From Chloroflexota bacterium (lineage in GTDB: Bacteria; Chloroflexota; Dehalococcoidia; UBA3495): DNA of 24,707 bases. Position numbers and translations under genes: made by a program. The DNA is taken from NCBI GenBank assembly GCA_002716645.1, contig PBBR01000009.1:38963-63669 (forward strand), given 5' to 3'. Positions 22,820 to 24,707 of this stretch are shown piece by piece. Every line of letters starts with the position of its first letter. The stretch's first letter is position 1. Below the pieces are notes generated by a model. It was not told where the DNA came from. It searched no databases and was given only the letters and a program-made list of their open reading frames with translations.

Positions 22820-24004
22820 ATGCCTGTTTCCAACAAAATTTCCTCTCATATGGAGCAAGGTGGCTGGATCCGCAAAATGTTTGAGTCCGGCATAGCTTTA
22901 AAACAGCAATACGGTGAAGAAAACGTATTTGATCTATCTTTAGGCAATCCTGTAATAGAACCGCCAGAATTATTCAAAACCGAACTAAGAAATTTGATTC
23001 AAAATCCGCTGAAAGGTATGCATAGATATATGCCCAACAACGGTTATTTCGAAACTCGTGAGGCCATTGCAAACACATTAACAACAGAAACGAGGGTCGA
23101 TATTTCACCCAATGACATAGTCATGACGTGCGGTGCAGCGGCTGCGATCAATGTAGTGCTGAAAACTATATTAAATCCTACTGAGGAAGTCATAATTTTG
23201 TCGCCTTATTTCGTCGAATACGGATATTACATTGACAACCATGCAGGGGTTGCCGTTGTTGTACCGACCGACGATAATTTCCAACCCGACCTCGATAAAA
23301 TTGAATCAGCTATTACACCAAGAACTCGGGCAATAATAATTAATTCACCAAATAACCCAACAGGGGTGGTTTATCCTCAAGAGAAAATAAAGTCTCTAGC
23401 AGCTCTCTTAGAAAAATACCAATCTAACCACAATAGAGACATCTATCTGATCAGCGATGAACCGTACCGAAGGATCCTATTCGAAAAAAGTGAGTACACT
23501 CATGTATTTCCCTACTACTCAAATTCCATAGTTGTAACGTCACATGCCAAAGATTTGGCGCTGCCAGGTGAAAGGATTGGATACATAGCGGTGAACTCCT
23601 CGTGTGAAGATCGGGAAGTTTTAGCCAACGGGTTCACTTTTTGCAATCGGACTTTAGGATTTGTAAACGCCCCCGCGCTAATGCAACACGTAGTCCGCAA
23701 CCTGCAAGGAGTTAGTGTTGATGCAACAGATTACCAGCGTAAGCGTGACTTGTTATATTCCAGCCTCGAAGATTTCGGGTACTCGGTGGTAAAACCCCAA
23801 GGAGCTTTTTACCTGTTTCCAAAATCTCCCATAGAAGATGACGTTGAGTTCGTCGACTCACTTCAGGAATGGAACGTACTAGCAGTTCCAGGAACAGGTT
23901 TCGGGACCCCTGGCTATTTCCGAATATCCTATTGTGTAGAAGATTCCGTAATTGCAGGGTCACTAGATGGTTTCAAGCAAGCGGCCGAAAAATTCGGACT
24001 ATAG
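22820..24004 (+). CDS. PLP-dependent aminotransferase, class I/II
   Basis: A 394-residue fold-type I aminotransferase of usual length. The PLP-binding elements are in order: the TCGAAAAINVVLKT phosphate/ring region (103-116), NSPNNPTGVVYP (175-186), SDEPYRRILFE (D213, Y216), and the Schiff-base lysine in TSHAKDLALPGERIGYIAV (K244, R252). An Arg near the C-terminus in GYFRISYC would bind the substrate carboxylate. The SHxKDLALPGERIGY version of the lysine motif differs from the SFSKxxxxxGxRxGY form of aspartate aminotransferase, so the amino-acid substrate is open. Position after a branched-chain-type dehydrogenase operon makes an amino-acid to 2-oxo-acid step attractive but unproven. GGAG eight bases upstream supports the ATG at 22820. 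Confidence 0.88.
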   Translation: MPVSNKISSHMEQGGWIRKMFESGIALKQQYGEENVFDLSLGNPVIEPPELFKTELRNLIQNPLKGMHRYMPNNGYFETREAIANTLTTETRVDISPNDIVMTCGAAAAINVVLKTILNPTEEVIILSPYFVEYGYYIDNHAGVAVVVPTDDNFQPDLDKIESAITPRTRAIIINSPNNPTGVVYPQEKIKSLAALLEKYQSNHNRDIYLISDEPYRRILFEKSEYTHVFPYYSNSIVVTSHAKDLALPGERIGYIAVNSSCEDREVLANGFTFCNRTLGFVNAPALMQHVVRNLQGVSVDATDYQRKRDLLYSSLEDFGYSVVKPQGAFYLFPKSPIEDDVEFVDSLQEWNVLAVPGTGFGTPGYFRISYCVEDSVIAGSLDGFKQAAEKFGL

Positions 24005-24052
24005 CCCACTCTATTAGTGTATCAACCTTGATTATCAGCTAACCACTGTCGT

Positions 24053-24706
24053 TCAAGATGCATTTTCCGAGATACGGTTTCTTAGCCGCTCAGGAAGTTT
24101 AGGGACAGGAATAATCCAATAACCTACAGCCGAGAGAAGATAGCAGATCACCAGCGGTACCAATGCCCAATAATAACTGCCTGTAAAATCGTAGATTAGC
24201 CCCATCCAGGCCGAAGTCCACATGGACAATAACTGATCGGGTAAGTGCTGCCATCCCCGAAGAGTCGCATATGCGGAACGACCGTATAAATCACCCATTA
24301 GTGCCCAGTTCAGTGAGTTGGCGCTTTCCGCAAATCCTAACATGATCGCGAAAATAGTCAGTTGCCAAAGATTCCCACTCTGATCTAATAAAAACAAAAA
24401 CGAAGCTGCGCCTACAATCATACAGACAGAGCTAACTTTCTTTTTATTTATATAGTGCTTTCTAGACCATCTGTCGCCCCATACGCCGACCACAGGGCCA
24501 AAACAAACTATACATACCGCAACCAAACCAACGAACAGTGCCGACATTCGAATAGCTGCAGAATCATCGTTATTAACAGATCCCTGCAAAAACCAGATCA
24601 CTACTGGTGCAAGCATAAAGGTAGCCCCAGAATGGACCGTGTTCCGTAATCCAGTAGCGGCAACTAACAACCAATACGATGGAGTTTTCATAGCTTCTTT
24701 AGCGGT
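24053..24706 (-). CDS. MFS transporter, C-terminal half only (cut by window edge)
   Basis: An in-frame ATG at 24691 would give 212 residues, but the frame stays open to the end of the window (codons for TAKEA precede that ATG) and no ribosome site precedes it. The visible sequence starts like the second half of a 12-helix transporter (KTPSYWLLVAATGLRN), so the real start lies beyond the window. About six helices are seen, with a GVWGDRWSRKHYINKKK motif A-type loop and a YDFTGSYYW segment that echoes the MFS gene at the other end of the window. The C-terminus (PERLRNRISENAS) is hydrophilic. Substrate unknown. The gene converges on the aminotransferase gene with 48 bases between. Confidence 0.8.
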   Translation of the reverse strand, partial: TAKEAMKTPSYWLLVAATGLRNTVHSGATFMLAPVVIWFLQGSVNNDDSAAIRMSALFVGLVAVCIVCFGPVVGVWGDRWSRKHYINKKKVSSVCMIVGAASFLFLLDQSGNLWQLTIFAIMLGFAESANSLNWALMGDLYGRSAYATLRGWQHLPDQLLSMWTSAWMGLIYDFTGSYYWALVPLVICYLLSAVGYWIIPVPKLPERLRNRISENAS

Positions 24707-24707
24707 A

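Noticed and set aside
24020..24052. Short ATCAA/TTGAT inverted repeat after the aminotransferase
   Set aside because: Five-base arms with a two-base loop, likely chance.
1..24707. CRISPR array, tRNA/rRNA, insertion sequence or prophage genes
   Set aside because: No spaced direct repeats, no structural-RNA signatures and no transposase or phage-like proteins were seen on either strand.

Overview
The window is bacterial chromosomal DNA of moderate to low GC, densely coded, with no gene-free stretch longer than about 230 bases. The core is a long minus-strand operon, about 14 kb, encoding an alternative complex III (ACIII, quinol:cytochrome c/electron-acceptor oxidoreductase) followed by part of a System I cytochrome c maturation set. 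The Gram-negative-style or otherwise didermic export signals, the ACIII genes and the general gene content would fit a marine Chloroflexota lineage (SAR202-like). That placement is inference from gene content and remembered protein resemblance; no marker gene in the window proves it.

Region 1 (about 1-4380) is a set of singly transcribed, alternately oriented accessory metabolism genes: an MFS transporter, a SAM-dependent methyltransferase of the DxMSSW type, a carboxymuconolactone-decarboxylase-family protein, a fumarylacetoacetate-hydrolase-family protein, and a short-chain dehydrogenase-like protein that lacks the usual catalytic Ser and Tyr. A near-ideal bidirectional terminator, whose stem contains both stop codons, separates the second pair of convergent genes.

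Region 2 (18388 down to 4394, all minus strand) reads in transcription order: small two-helix membrane protein, ActA (pentaheme cytochrome), ActB1 (molybdopterin-oxidoreductase-like, cofactor site degenerate), ActB2 (four Fe-S clusters), an NrfD-like membrane subunit (ActF-like), ActC (NrfD-like), ActD (DUF3341), ActE (monoheme cytochrome lipoprotein), CcmH, CcmF, a very short CcmI-like protein, an exported/membrane protein of unknown function with a cytoplasmic tail, a CcmG/TlpA thioredoxin, and finally a ROK sugar kinase. The logic is to build an electron-transfer complex together with the factors that attach its c-type haems (six CxxCH sites in ActA plus ActE). CcmA, B, C, E and a terminal oxidase are not in the window.

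Region 3 (18451 onward, plus strand) is divergent from the act operon and separated by a 231-base intergenic region with a convincing promoter in each direction. It encodes a 2-oxo-acid dehydrogenase complex: E1 alpha (branched-chain type), E1 beta, E2, then lipoyl(octanoyl) transferase LipB, which supplies the lipoyl group for E2. E3 is absent. A PLP aminotransferase follows with its own candidate promoter. The window ends inside a second MFS transporter of which only the C-terminal half is present.

I saw no tRNA, rRNA, CRISPR array, insertion sequence or phage gene. The parts most worth a second look are the rearranged and split act operon fused to ccm genes, the unrecognised ccm-linked membrane protein, the catalytically altered SDR, and the tandem palindromic repeat in the leader of the dehydrogenase operon.
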